Both the position numbers and the translations under genes were made by a program. Positions 7,904 to 16,597 of a stretch of 64,000 nt of DNA are shown here, in pieces. Source of the DNA: DATIUV01 sp049322755 (GTDB lineage: Bacteria; Pseudomonadota; Gammaproteobacteria; Burkholderiales; UBA6910); contig JBMOQX010000030.1 of NCBI GenBank assembly GCA_049322755.1, positions 40,639 through 104,638 of the forward strand, read 5' to 3'. A model generated the notes under the pieces. The model saw nothing but the letters and a program-made list of their open reading frames with translations, did no database searches and was not told the origin of the DNA. Position 1 is the stretch's first letter. Each line of letters opens with the position of its first letter.

Positions 7904-9611
7904 ATGCTGCGCCGCCAACTGGTGCGCGCAGCCGGCGTCGTCGCGGCGTGGATGCTGTTGATGGCCGGCGCGGTCGGGGCGGCGCCGGGGCAGGGCGCGA
8001 TCGCCAGCGCCCACCCGCTGGCCTCCGCCGCGGGCGCCGAGGTACTGGAACGAGGGGGCAATGCGTTCGACGCGGCGATCGCCGTGGCCGCGGCGCTGGG
8101 GGTGGTGGAACCGTACTCGTCGGGACTCGGTGGCGGCGGTTTTTTTCTGCTGCACCGGGCGGCGGACGGGCGCCAGGTGATGGTGGACGCGCGCGAGACC
8201 GCACCGGCGGCGGCATCGGCCGGCATGTTCCTGGGTGCCGATGGGGAGCCGGTGCCAGGCGCGTCGCGGGACGGCCCCCGGGCCGCGGGAATTCCGGGGA
8301 CGCCGGCGGGGCTGGCCTGGCTGGCAGCGCGTTACGGGCGCCTCCCGCTGGCGCAGACGCTGGATCCCGCGATCCGCCTGGCGCGCGGCGGTTTTCCCGT
8401 GGACGAGCGCTTTGCGCGGGTCAGCAAGCTGGCGGCATCGAAGCTCAACAACGACGATCATGCGCGGCGCTTGTTTCTGCACGACGGGAACGCCCTGGCG
8501 CCAGGCGCGGTGCTGCGTCAGCTGGAACTGGCCGCGACGCTCGAGGCGCTGGCGCGAGCGGGTCGCGCGGGCTTCTATGAAGGTGCGGTGGCGGCGGAGC
8601 TGGTGCGCAGCGTGCGCGCTGCCGGCGGCATCTGGAGCGAGGAGGACCTGGCGCGCTACCGCGTGAAGGAGCGCGAGCCGGTGCAGATCCGCTATCGCGG
8701 CGCCACCATCGTCACCGCCGGACTGCCGTCGGCGGGCGGGCTGACGCTGGCCCAGGCGCTCAACGCGCTGGCACGCTTCGATCTGCCCGCGCTGAGCGAA
8801 ACGGATCGCGCCCACGTCGTGGTCGAAGTGTTGCGGCGCGCGTACCAGGATCGTGCGCGTCATCTCGGCGACCCGGATTTCGTCGACGGGCCGTGGGCGC
8901 GGCTCGCCGATGCTGCTTACGCGGCGCGGCGTGCCGCCGACATCCGGCTCGACCGGGCGACGCCGAGCGCTGAACTGGCCGTGGGGGCGGGAAGCGCCCA
9001 CACCCCCCCANNNNNNNNNNGACGGCCCAAACACCACCCATTTTTCCATCGTCGATCGCGACGGCAACCGCGTCGCCGCGACCCTGACCGTCAACACGCT
9101 GTTCGGGTCGGGCTTCGTCGCCGGCACCACCGGCGTGCTGCTCAACAACGAGATGGACGACTTTGCCGTGGCGGCCGGCGTACCCAACGCCTACGGGCTG
9201 GTGGGCAGCCGCGCAAACGCCATCGAGCCGGGCAAGCGGCCGCTCTCCAGCATGGCGCCGACGTTCGTCGAGGACCGGCGCGGCGTGCTGGTGCTGGGCA
9301 CGCCGGGGGGCTCGCGCATCATCAGCATGGTGCTGCTGGCAGTGCTGCGCCATCTCGCGCAGGATCCGGTGGATGTCGCGGCCATCGTGTCGGCGCCGCG
9401 CTATCACCATCAGCACCTGCCGGACCGGATCGAGGTGGAGCCGGAAGGCTTCGACGAGGCCTGGCGTGCGGCGCTGGCGGCCAAGGGACACACGGTGAGC
9501 GTGGCCGCCCGGCGCTGGGGCAACATGCAGGCAGTGTTCGTCGAAGCAGGGGGCGGCGTGGCGGCCGCCGCCAGCGATCCGCGGGGGCAAGGCGGGATCG
9601 CCTGGTACTGA
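7904..9611 (+). CDS. ggt: Gamma-glutamyltransferase, interrupted by an assembly gap
   Basis: GGT cleaves the gamma-glutamyl bond of glutathione in the periplasm and self-processes at a threonine. The N-terminus (MLRRQLVRAAGVVAAWMLLM) is a signal peptide with cleavage likely near AVGA. The first half has RGGNAFDAAIAVAAALGVVEP and GLGGGGFFL. After the N run (9011-9020) the frame shifts by one base, then resumes with GPNTTHFSIVDRDGN, where the first Thr is the expected catalytic nucleophile, and LNNEMDDF. The shift sits exactly at the gap, so it reflects an unknown gap length and not necessarily a real mutation. A few codons just before the catalytic Thr are missing. Confidence 0.85.
9011..9020. 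other. Assembly gap (10 N)
   Basis: Ten unknown bases lie inside ggt. The frame before the gap and the frame after it differ by one base, so the true distance is not 10 bases or some multiple of three away from it. Confidence 0.99.
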
Positions 9612-9673
9612 AGGCGCCAACCCGATTCAAGTATGATTGCGGTTTTTCCGGCCGCCACCACGGACTCAGAACG

Positions 9674-10639
9674 ATGAAACAGCATTTCCTCGATTTCGAG
9701 CAGCCGATCGCCGAGCTCGAGGCGCGCATCGAGGAGCTGCGCTTCGTGCAGGACGACTCCGCGGTGGACATCTCCGAGGAGATCCGCCGGCTGCGCGAGA
9801 AGAGCCAGCGCCTCACCAAGGACATTTACGGCAAGCTCAACGCCTGGCAGATCTCCCAGGTGGCGCGCCATCCGCAGCGCCCGTACACGCTCGATTACGC
9901 CCAGGGTCTGTTCACCGATTTCGTCGAGCTGCACGGCGACCGCAGCTTCGCCGACGACCCCGCCATCGTCGGCGGCCTGGCGCGGTTCAACGGCCAATCG
10001 GTGATGGTCATCGGCCACCAGAAAGGCCGCGACACCAAGGACAAGATCTACCGCAATTTCGGCATGCCGCGTCCGGAAGGCTACCGCAAGGCGCTGCGCC
10101 TGATGCAGCTGGCGGAGAAATTCTCGCTGCCGATCTTCACTTTCGTCGACACGCCGGGGGCGTACCCGGGCATTGGCGCCGAGGAGCGGGGCCAGTCGGA
10201 GGCGATCGGGCGCAATCTCTACGTCATGGCGCGGCTGCGCACGCCGATCATCTGCACCATCATCGGCGAGGGCGGTTCCGGCGGGGCGCTGGCGATCGCG
10301 GTCGGCGACGCGGTGCTCATGCTGCAGTACGCGACGTATTCGGTGATCTCGCCCGAAGGCTGCGCGTCGATCCTGTGGAAGAGCGCGGAGAAAGCCGCGG
10401 ACGCTGCCGAAACCCTGGGCATCACGGCCAGCCGGCTGAAGGCGCTGGGTCTGGTGGACCGCGTGGTCAACGAGCCGCTGGGGGGCGCCCACCGCGACCC
10501 CGCGGCGGCGGTGCAGGGCCTGAAGCGCTCGCTGCAGGAGACGCTGCGCCAACTGCAGAACCATAGCATCGCGGACCTGCTGGAGAAGCGGTTCGACCGG
10601 CTCATGGGCTATGGCAAGTTCACGGAAGTGCGCGCCTGA
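9674..10639 (+). CDS. accA: Acetyl-CoA carboxylase carboxyltransferase subunit alpha
   Basis: The 321-residue protein is the alpha half of the carboxyltransferase that transfers CO2 from biotin to acetyl-CoA, making malonyl-CoA for fatty acid synthesis. It aligns over the full family length: LDFEQPIAELEARIEELR at the N-terminus, HPQRPYTLDY, GDRSFADDPAIVGG, GMPRPEGYRKALRLM, PGAYPGIGAEERGQSEAI, and the oxyanion-forming GEGGSGGALAI. ATG 9674 gives the standard N-terminus. The downstream tilS start overlaps the end of accA by 29 bases, so the two are probably co-transcribed. accD would be expected elsewhere in the genome. Confidence 0.96.
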   Translation: MKQHFLDFEQPIAELEARIEELRFVQDDSAVDISEEIRRLREKSQRLTKDIYGKLNAWQISQVARHPQRPYTLDYAQGLFTDFVELHGDRSFADDPAIVGGLARFNGQSVMVIGHQKGRDTKDKIYRNFGMPRPEGYRKALRLMQLAEKFSLPIFTFVDTPGAYPGIGAEERGQSEAIGRNLYVMARLRTPIICTIIGEGGSGGALAIAVGDAVLMLQYATYSVISPEGCASILWKSAEKAADAAETLGITASRLKALGLVDRVVNEPLGGAHRDPAAAVQGLKRSLQETLRQLQNHSIADLLEKRFDRLMGYGKFTEVRA

Positions 10640-11990
10640 CGATCTTCCCGATCGTGTCGCCCGAGCCCTCACATCGAGGATCCGCCCCGGCCAGCGTTTG
10701 ACCGCCGCGTTGAGCGGCGGGGCGGACTCCGTGGCGCTGCTGCACCTGCTCAAGGCGCAGGCCGGCACCGGCGGTTACCGGCTGTCGGCGCTCCATGTCC
10801 ATCACGGCCTCAGCCCCCATGCGGACCGCTGGCAGCGCTTCTGCCTCGAACTCTGCGCCGCCCTGGAAGTGCCGTGTTCCGCGGTGCGGGTGTCCGTGGA
10901 CCCCGCCAGCCCCCTGGGGGTGGAGGCGGCGGCGCGCGAAGCCCGCTACCGGGTGTTTGCCACCGCCGATACCGACGTCCTGGCACTGGCGCACCATCGC
11001 GACGACCAGGTGGAAACGCTGTTGCTTCAGCTCCTGCGTGGCGCTGGCCCGCGTGGTGCCGCGGGCATGCCCAGCGAGCGCGCCTTGCGCGGGTCGGCGG
11101 TGCGGTTGGTGCGGCCGCTGCTGGACGTGCCCCGCCAGGTGCTGCGCGAGTACGCCTCCGCCCACGGGCTTGGATGGATCGACGACGAGTCCAACGCCGA
11201 TCCGTCGCGGGCGCGCAGTTTCGTCCGCCACGACTGGCTGCCGAGGGCCGCCGCGCGGTTTCCGGGGAGCGTGGGCGCCCTCGCGCGGGCGGCCCGGCTC
11301 CAAGGCGAAGCGGCGCTGCTGCTGGAGGATCTGGCGGCCATCGACGGCGCCGGCGCCATGGGTCCGGGACGGTTGGACCTGGCCCGGGCTGCGGCGCTGA
11401 CACCGCCGCGGGCGCGCAATCTCCTGCGGCACTTTCTCGGCCGCCACGGCCTGGCGGCGCCGCCCAGCGCGCGGCTCGACGAATTCCTGCGCCAGGCTGC
11501 GCACGCCAGGCCGGATGCCCGGGCGCGGCTCGACCTCCCCGGCTGGAATGTGCACATCTGGCGCAACTCGGCCTGGCTGGTGCGCGCGGTGGCCTCGCCC
11601 GGGGCTTTGCCCCGCTGGGCGGGTGAGCCGGCGCTCGCGCTCGGGCCCGGCCTCGGCAGCCTGCAGATCCGGGGGACCGCGGGACGCGGCGTGTCCGCCG
11701 CCCGGGCGGCGGCCGAAGGTCTCGAGGTGCGCTGGCGCAGGGGGGGGGAACGGCTGCGTTTGCGCCGGGACGGGCCGCATCAGCGCCTGAAGGCGTTGCT
11801 CCAGGAGCGGAACGTCCCGCCCTGGATGCGCCGCCGGCTGCCGCTCGCCTTCGTCGGCGATCGCCTGGCGTGGGTCCCCGGGGTGGGGTGCGCATGGGAA
11901 CTCGCGGCGGGGCCGGGGGAGCCGGGCCTGGAGCTGGAATGGGTGCCGGAGCCGGGCTTGGCCGCCGACGGCCGGCCGCTGGCGTGGTAA
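10611..11990 (+). CDS. tilS: tRNA(Ile)-lysidine synthase
   Basis: TilS attaches lysine to C34 of the tRNA-Ile that reads AUA, changing both its codon and amino-acid identity. The PP-loop ATP-binding motif SGGADSVALL is near residue 36, followed by LHVHHGLSPHAD and LALAHHRDDQVETLLLQLLRG, all typical. The 459-residue length matches the two-domain form with a C-terminal substrate-binding region (RRGGERLRLRRDG...LLQERNVPPWMRRRLPL). The start at ATG 10611 overlaps accA by 29 bases; no good ribosome site is visible, so a later non-ATG start is possible. Confidence 0.94.
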   Translation: MASSRKCAPDDLPDRVARALTSRIRPGQRLTAALSGGADSVALLHLLKAQAGTGGYRLSALHVHHGLSPHADRWQRFCLELCAALEVPCSAVRVSVDPASPLGVEAAAREARYRVFATADTDVLALAHHRDDQVETLLLQLLRGAGPRGAAGMPSERALRGSAVRLVRPLLDVPRQVLREYASAHGLGWIDDESNADPSRARSFVRHDWLPRAAARFPGSVGALARAARLQGEAALLLEDLAAIDGAGAMGPGRLDLARAAALTPPRARNLLRHFLGRHGLAAPPSARLDEFLRQAAHARPDARARLDLPGWNVHIWRNSAWLVRAVASPGALPRWAGEPALALGPGLGSLQIRGTAGRGVSAARAAAEGLEVRWRRGGERLRLRRDGPHQRLKALLQERNVPPWMRRRLPLAFVGDRLAWVPGVGCAWELAAGPGEPGLELEWVPEPGLAADGRPLAW

Positions 11991-12043
11991 ACTATTCCGT
12001 TCTAGATTTTCTGCTCAAGAGCCTAAAAACACTGGAGAAATCA

Positions 12044-12469
12044 ATGGCGGTGGAAAGAACCCTGTCGATCATCAAACCCGACGCGGTGGCGAAGAACGTC
12101 ATCGGCAAGATCTATTCGAGGTTTGAGACCAACGGCCTCAAAATCGTGGCCGCGAAAATGGCGCACCTCTCGGAGCGGGAAGCGGAAGGCTTCTACGCCG
12201 TGCACCGCGAGCGCCCGTTTTTCCGCAACCTGGTGAAGTTCATGATCTCCGGGCCGGTGATGATCCAGGTGCTGGAGGGGGAAAGCGCCATTGCCAAGAA
12301 TCGTGAGCTGATGGGCGCCACCGACCCGAAGAAGGCCGATCCCGGAACTATCCGCGCGGATTTCGCCTCCACCATCGACGCCAACGCGGTACACGGCTCC
12401 GACAGTGCAGAGAACGCCGCGGTGGAGATCGCGTATTTTTTCCCGGCAACGGAGATCTTTTTGCGCTGA
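12044..12469 (+). CDS. ndk: Nucleoside diphosphate kinase
   Basis: The 141-residue enzyme transfers phosphate from ATP to nucleoside diphosphates through a phosphohistidine. MAVERTLSIIKPDAVAKN is the standard N-terminus, and NAVHGSDSAENA holds the active His. It has the normal short bacterial length. The Shine-Dalgarno GGAGAAA lies just before ATG 12044. It is the first gene of the ndk-rlmN-pilF-rodZ-ispG run, an order common in Betaproteobacteria and Gammaproteobacteria. Confidence 0.97.
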   Translation: MAVERTLSIIKPDAVAKNVIGKIYSRFETNGLKIVAAKMAHLSEREAEGFYAVHRERPFFRNLVKFMISGPVMIQVLEGESAIAKNRELMGATDPKKADPGTIRADFASTIDANAVHGSDSAENAAVEIAYFFPATEIFLR

Positions 12470-12479
12470 ATTCCGGATC

Positions 12480-13616
12480 ATGACAGTCAACCTGCTCGAT
12501 TTCAGCCTGCCGCAGCTGGCGGACTTCCTCGCCCAGCTGGGCGAGAAGCCGTTTCGGGCGCGCCAGCTCTCCCGCTGGATCCATCAGTACGGGCAGCACG
12601 ACTTCGTCCGCATGTCGGACCTTGCCAAGGGGCTGCGCGAGCAGCTGGCGGCCCGGGCGATCGTGGCGGCGCCTGAACTGCTGCGGGAGCAGGTGTCCGC
12701 CGACGGCACGGTGAAGTGGCTGCTGCGGGCGGACCACGCCAACGCCATCGAGACGGTGTTCATTCCCGAAACCAGCCGCGGAACGCTGTGCGTGTCCTCC
12801 CAGGTGGGCTGCGCCCTGGAATGCAGCTTCTGTGCCACCGGCCGCCAGGGCTTCAATCGCAACCTCACCACCGCGGAGATCGTCGGCCAGCTCTGGTGGG
12901 CCAACCGCGCCCTGGGCCGGCGCCAGCCGGATGACCGGCCGGTGACCAACGTGGTGCTGATGGGCATGGGCGAGCCGCTGGCGAATTTCGATCACGTGGT
13001 GCGGGCGCTCGAGGTCATGCTGGACGACTTCGGCTACGGGTTGTCGCGCCGCCGGGTGACGGTCAGCACGTCCGGCATCGTGCCGGCGATGGACCGGCTG
13101 CGCGAGCGCTGTCCGGTGGCGCTGGCGGTGTCGCTGCATGCGCCCAACGACGCGTTGCGGGACGAACTCGTGCCGATCAACCGCAAGTATCCCCTGGCGC
13201 AGCTGATGGCGGCATGCCGGCGCTATGTGGAGGGCGTCGCCGCGTCGGACGCCGGTGGGCCGGCGCGCAAGTGGCAGCGCGACGCCGCGCCGCGCGATTT
13301 CGTGACCTTCGAGTACGTGATGCTGGAGGGGGTGAATGACCAGCCGGAGCACGCGGAGCAGCTGCTCGCGCTTACCCGCGACGTTCCGTGCAAGTTCAAC
13401 CTGATCCCGTTCAACCCGTTCGAGGGTTCGGGTTACCGCACCTCCTCGGCGGCGCGCATTGCGGCGTTCCGCGATCGGCTGATGCGCGACGGTCGCGTGG
13501 TGACGGTGCGCAAGACCCGCGGGGATCAGATCGAGGCTGCCTGCGGCCAATTGGCCGGGCAGGTGGCGGACCGGACGCGGCGGACGCTGCGCCCTCGCAT
13601 CGAAGCGACATACTGA
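12480..13616 (+). CDS. rlmN: Dual-specificity 23S rRNA/tRNA adenine C2 methyltransferase
   Basis: RlmN is a radical-SAM enzyme that methylates C2 of A2503 in 23S rRNA and A37 in some tRNAs. The cluster motif CALECSFC (C-x3-C-x2-C) follows SQVG, and the conserved NVVLMGMGEPLANFD and the SLHAPND segments are present. The late Cys in VRKTRGDQIEAACGQLAG is the methyl-carrier cysteine expected in RlmN. ATG 12480 gives 378 residues and lies 11 bases after ndk. An insertion around VEGVAASDAGGPARKWQRDA (near residues 248-267) is slightly longer than in E. coli. Confidence 0.96.
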   Translation: MTVNLLDFSLPQLADFLAQLGEKPFRARQLSRWIHQYGQHDFVRMSDLAKGLREQLAARAIVAAPELLREQVSADGTVKWLLRADHANAIETVFIPETSRGTLCVSSQVGCALECSFCATGRQGFNRNLTTAEIVGQLWWANRALGRRQPDDRPVTNVVLMGMGEPLANFDHVVRALEVMLDDFGYGLSRRRVTVSTSGIVPAMDRLRERCPVALAVSLHAPNDALRDELVPINRKYPLAQLMAACRRYVEGVAASDAGGPARKWQRDAAPRDFVTFEYVMLEGVNDQPEHAEQLLALTRDVPCKFNLIPFNPFEGSGYRTSSAARIAAFRDRLMRDGRVVTVRKTRGDQIEAACGQLAGQVADRTRRTLRPRIEATY

Positions 13617-13620
13617 GATC

Positions 13621-14391
13621 ATGGGAACTGTACTGAAGCTCCTGGGCGCCGTCCTGATGCTGGCGGGCTGTGCGACCGCCCCCACCGACCAGGGTCCCAA
13701 GCTGCCGGACCAGGCGGAGGGCAACGCCGGGCTCAGCGCCCGCATCCACACCGAGCTGGGCGCCGGCTATTACATGCGCGGCCAGCTGGGAGTTGCGCTG
13801 CAGGAACTCAACATCGCCCTGAAGTCGGATCCGCGTTACGGCCCGGCCTACAACGTGCGCGGGCTGGTGTATGCCGAGCTGGGAGAGAAAGGCCTGGCCG
13901 AGGAAAGCTTCAAGCGCGCGCTGGAGATCAATTCCCAGGACTCGGACGCGCACAACAACTACGGCCTGTTCCTGTGCCGGAATCAGCGCGAAGAGGAAGC
14001 CATCCAGCAATTTTTGCTGGCACTGAAAAACCCGCTGTACCAGACGCCGGACCTTTCCTACGTCAACGCCGGCATCTGCGCCCGCCAGAAGGGCGACAAC
14101 AAGCGCGCGGAGGAGTATTTCACGCGCGCGCTGCGTATCCAGCCGAACAATCCGCAGGCGCTCGTGGGCATGGCGCGGCTGGCGCATGATCAGGGGAAGA
14201 TGGAAGAGGCGCACGCGCACCTGACGCGATTCATGCAGGTGGGGCAGGCGGATGCCGACGCGCTGCTGCTGGGCGTCAAGATCGAGCGCCAGCGCGGCGA
14301 CCGGGAAGCGGAGGCCAGCTATCGCTCGCAGCTGCGCAACCGGTTCCCCAAGTCCAGGGAAGCCGAGGCGGCGGAGTCGGGGCAGTTCTGA
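13621..14391 (+). CDS. pilF: Type IV pilus biogenesis/stability lipoprotein PilW/PilF
   Basis: The 256-residue protein begins with a lipoprotein signal peptide ending in LAGC (lipobox, Cys18), followed by several tetratricopeptide repeats such as GLVYAELGEKGLAEESFKRAL and YNVRG. PilF/PilW is an outer-membrane lipoprotein needed for assembly of the PilQ secretin. It starts 5 bases after rlmN stops and 3 bases before rodZ begins, so it is in the same operon. No other pilus genes are visible in this window. The final 25 residues are charged and variable. Confidence 0.9.
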   Translation: MGTVLKLLGAVLMLAGCATAPTDQGPKLPDQAEGNAGLSARIHTELGAGYYMRGQLGVALQELNIALKSDPRYGPAYNVRGLVYAELGEKGLAEESFKRALEINSQDSDAHNNYGLFLCRNQREEEAIQQFLLALKNPLYQTPDLSYVNAGICARQKGDNKRAEEYFTRALRIQPNNPQALVGMARLAHDQGKMEEAHAHLTRFMQVGQADADALLLGVKIERQRGDREAEASYRSQLRNRFPKSREAEAAESGQF

Positions 14392-14393
14392 GC

Positions 14394-15263
14394 ATGGATC
14401 GAGCCGACAGCAATCATCGGCATCCGGCACCCGACGAAGTGGGGCGCCTGCTGGCGGAAACCCGGGAGGCCTTCGGCCTGTCCGTGGCGGATGTCGCGGC
14501 CCAGCTGCGCCTCGCACCGCGCCAGATCGAGGCCCTGGAGTCCGAAGATTACGAGCGCCTGCCGGGCAAGACCTTCACCCGCGGGTTCGTGCGCAACTAT
14601 GCGCGCTTGCTGCAGATGGATCCCGAGCCGCTGCTGGCGGCGCTGGAGCAGGCGTTGCCGCAATCGCGGGCGAGCGAAATCCTGCCGCGGATCGAGAACA
14701 TTCCTTTTTCCACGGGCAAGGAGGACGGCTGGCGCCGCTACCTGCTGCTGCTGGGCCTGCTGGTGCTGGTGATCCCGTTGGTGCTGTACGAGGCCTACCG
14801 CGACCGCAGCGTGCCGGAGACGCCGTTCTCGGCGCCGGTGGCGGTTCCGCCCGTGGCGCCGCCGCCGGCTGCGACACCGGTTCCCGTTCCGGTCGAGCCG
14901 CCCGCCCCGGCAGACGGCCCGGCTCCTTTGCCGCCAGCGGCCGAGACGCCGACGCCGTCCGAGAGCGCCGCTGTCCCGCCCGGGAGCGGCGCCAGGCCGG
15001 CTGCTCCGGCGCCGCCGGCCGCCGACGTTGCCTCGCTGCGATTCCGTTTCGCGCAGGAGTCCTGGGTCGAGGTCCGCGATGCCAAGGGCGATCTGGTGGC
15101 CTCGCAGCTCAACCGGCCCGACAGCGAATGGACGGTGCGGGGCAAGCTGCCCCTCACCCTGGTGGTGGGCAATGCTGCCGGCGTGACCCTCGAACTGAAC
15201 GGCGAGGCGGTGGCGTTGAACCCGCGGGCCGGCTCCGGCGTCGCGCGGTTGACCCTCGAGTGA
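14394..15263 (+). CDS. rodZ: Cell-shape protein RodZ (helix-turn-helix, membrane)
   Basis: RodZ bridges MreB and the elongation machinery. The 289-residue protein has an N-terminal HTH_25 domain (VGRLLAETREAFGLSVADVAAQLRL region; RQIEALESEDYERLPGKTFTRGF), one membrane helix at about residues 117-137 (YLLLLGLLVLVIPLVLY), a long Pro/Ala-rich periplasmic spacer, and the C-terminal DUF4115 domain (RFRFAQESWVEVRDAKGD). It overlaps nothing and sits 3 bases after pilF; the ispG start overlaps its stop region closely. Position next to ispG is typical. Confidence 0.93.
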   Translation: MDRADSNHRHPAPDEVGRLLAETREAFGLSVADVAAQLRLAPRQIEALESEDYERLPGKTFTRGFVRNYARLLQMDPEPLLAALEQALPQSRASEILPRIENIPFSTGKEDGWRRYLLLLGLLVLVIPLVLYEAYRDRSVPETPFSAPVAVPPVAPPPAATPVPVPVEPPAPADGPAPLPPAAETPTPSESAAVPPGSGARPAAPAPPAADVASLRFRFAQESWVEVRDAKGDLVASQLNRPDSEWTVRGKLPLTLVVGNAAGVTLELNGEAVALNPRAGSGVARLTLE

Positions 15264-15264
15264 G

Positions 15265-16536
15265 ATGAGCATGCGCCACGGTCTCGAACCACGGCGAACC
15301 AGCCTGCGGGTGGCGGTGCAGGACGTCGCCATCGGCGGCGGCGCGCCGGTGGTGGTGCAGTCCATGACCAACACCGACACCGCGGATGCCGAGGCCACCG
15401 CGCGCCAGGTGATCGACTTGGCGCGCGCCGGCTCCGAGCTGGTGCGCATCACCGTCAATTCCGCGGAAGCGGCCGCCCAGGTGGCGCGCATACGCGACCG
15501 CGTGGCGCAGGCCGGCGTCGACGTCCCGCTGGTGGGGGACTTCCACTTCAACGGCCATCGGTTGCTGGCGCAGTACCCGGAATGCGCCGAAGCGCTCGCC
15601 AAGTACCGCATCAATCCGGGCAACGTCGGCCACGGCTCCAAGCGCGACGCCCAGTTCGCCACCATGATCGAGACCGCCTGCCGCTACGGCAAGCCGGTGC
15701 GCATCGGCGTGAACTGGGGCAGCCTCGATCCCGCGCTGCTGGCGCGGCTGATGGACGAGAACGGCAAGCGCGCCGAACCCCTCAGCGCGGCGAGCGTCAC
15801 GCGCCAGGCGCTGGTGGCCTCGGCGCTGGAAAGCGCCGCCCAGGCGGTGGAGCTGGGCCTGCCCCGCGAGCGCATCGTGCTGTCCTGCAAGGTGAGCGGC
15901 GTGCAGGACCTGATCGCCGTCTACCGCGACCTGGCGGGCCGCTGCGATTATCCGTTGCATCTCGGCCTCACCGAGGCGGGCATGGGCTCCAAGGGCATCG
16001 TCGCCTCGGCGGCGGCGCTGGCGGTGCTGCTGCAGGAAGGGATCGGCGACACCATCCGCATTTCGCTCACGCCGGAGCCCGGGGGGGACCGGACGCGGGA
16101 GGTGATCGTTGCGCAGGAGCTGCTGCAGACCATGGGTATCCGCTCGTTCGTGCCGCTGGTGGTGGCGTGCCCGGGTTGCGGGCGCACCACCAGCACGGTG
16201 TTCCAGGAGCTCGCGCAGGACATCCAGGGCTACATCCGCCGCCAGATGCCGCGCTGGCGCTCGGAGTACGCCGGCGTGGAAACCATGAGCGTCGCGGTGA
16301 TGGGCTGCGTGGTCAACGGCCCCGGCGAGAGCAAACACGCCAACATCGGCATCAGCCTGCCGGGAACCGGCGAGGTGCCGGTGGCGCCGGTCTACGTCGA
16401 CGGCGTGAAGACGGTCACCCTGAAAGGGGCGCGCATCGCCGAGGAGTTCCAGCGCATCGTCGAGGATTACGTGGCCACCCGCTACCCGCGCCGCCGTCCG
16501 GCGCCGGCGGCGGCCGACACCACGGCGGCCAATTGA
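15265..16536 (+). CDS. ispG: 4-hydroxy-3-methylbut-2-en-1-yl diphosphate synthase
   Basis: IspG (GcpE) is the [4Fe-4S] enzyme of the seventh MEP-pathway step, converting MEcPP to HMBPP for isoprenoid synthesis. The 423-residue protein has the normal N-terminus RRTSLRVAVQDVAIGGGAPVVVQSMTNTDT region and the iron-sulfur ligands in VACPGCGRTT and GCVVNGPGES. The length fits the bacterial short form with a small mid-protein insertion as in proteobacteria. ATG 15265 or ATG 15271 could be used; the first nearly abuts the rodZ stop, implying translational coupling. Confidence 0.96.
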   Translation: MSMRHGLEPRRTSLRVAVQDVAIGGGAPVVVQSMTNTDTADAEATARQVIDLARAGSELVRITVNSAEAAAQVARIRDRVAQAGVDVPLVGDFHFNGHRLLAQYPECAEALAKYRINPGNVGHGSKRDAQFATMIETACRYGKPVRIGVNWGSLDPALLARLMDENGKRAEPLSAASVTRQALVASALESAAQAVELGLPRERIVLSCKVSGVQDLIAVYRDLAGRCDYPLHLGLTEAGMGSKGIVASAAALAVLLQEGIGDTIRISLTPEPGGDRTREVIVAQELLQTMGIRSFVPLVVACPGCGRTTSTVFQELAQDIQGYIRRQMPRWRSEYAGVETMSVAVMGCVVNGPGESKHANIGISLPGTGEVPVAPVYVDGVKTVTLKGARIAEEFQRIVEDYVATRYPRRRPAPAAADTTAAN

Positions 16537-16597
16537 CACCCGCAATGCGGCCGCACCGGCGCGCGGCGGCCGGGAAGCACCCGATCGGCGACAAATC

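Noticed and set aside
7712..10639. One continuous frame joining ggt and accA through the N run
   Set aside because: The frame is open only because of the N run and a GC-rich wrong frame after it; ggt resumes in another frame and accA has its own ATG.
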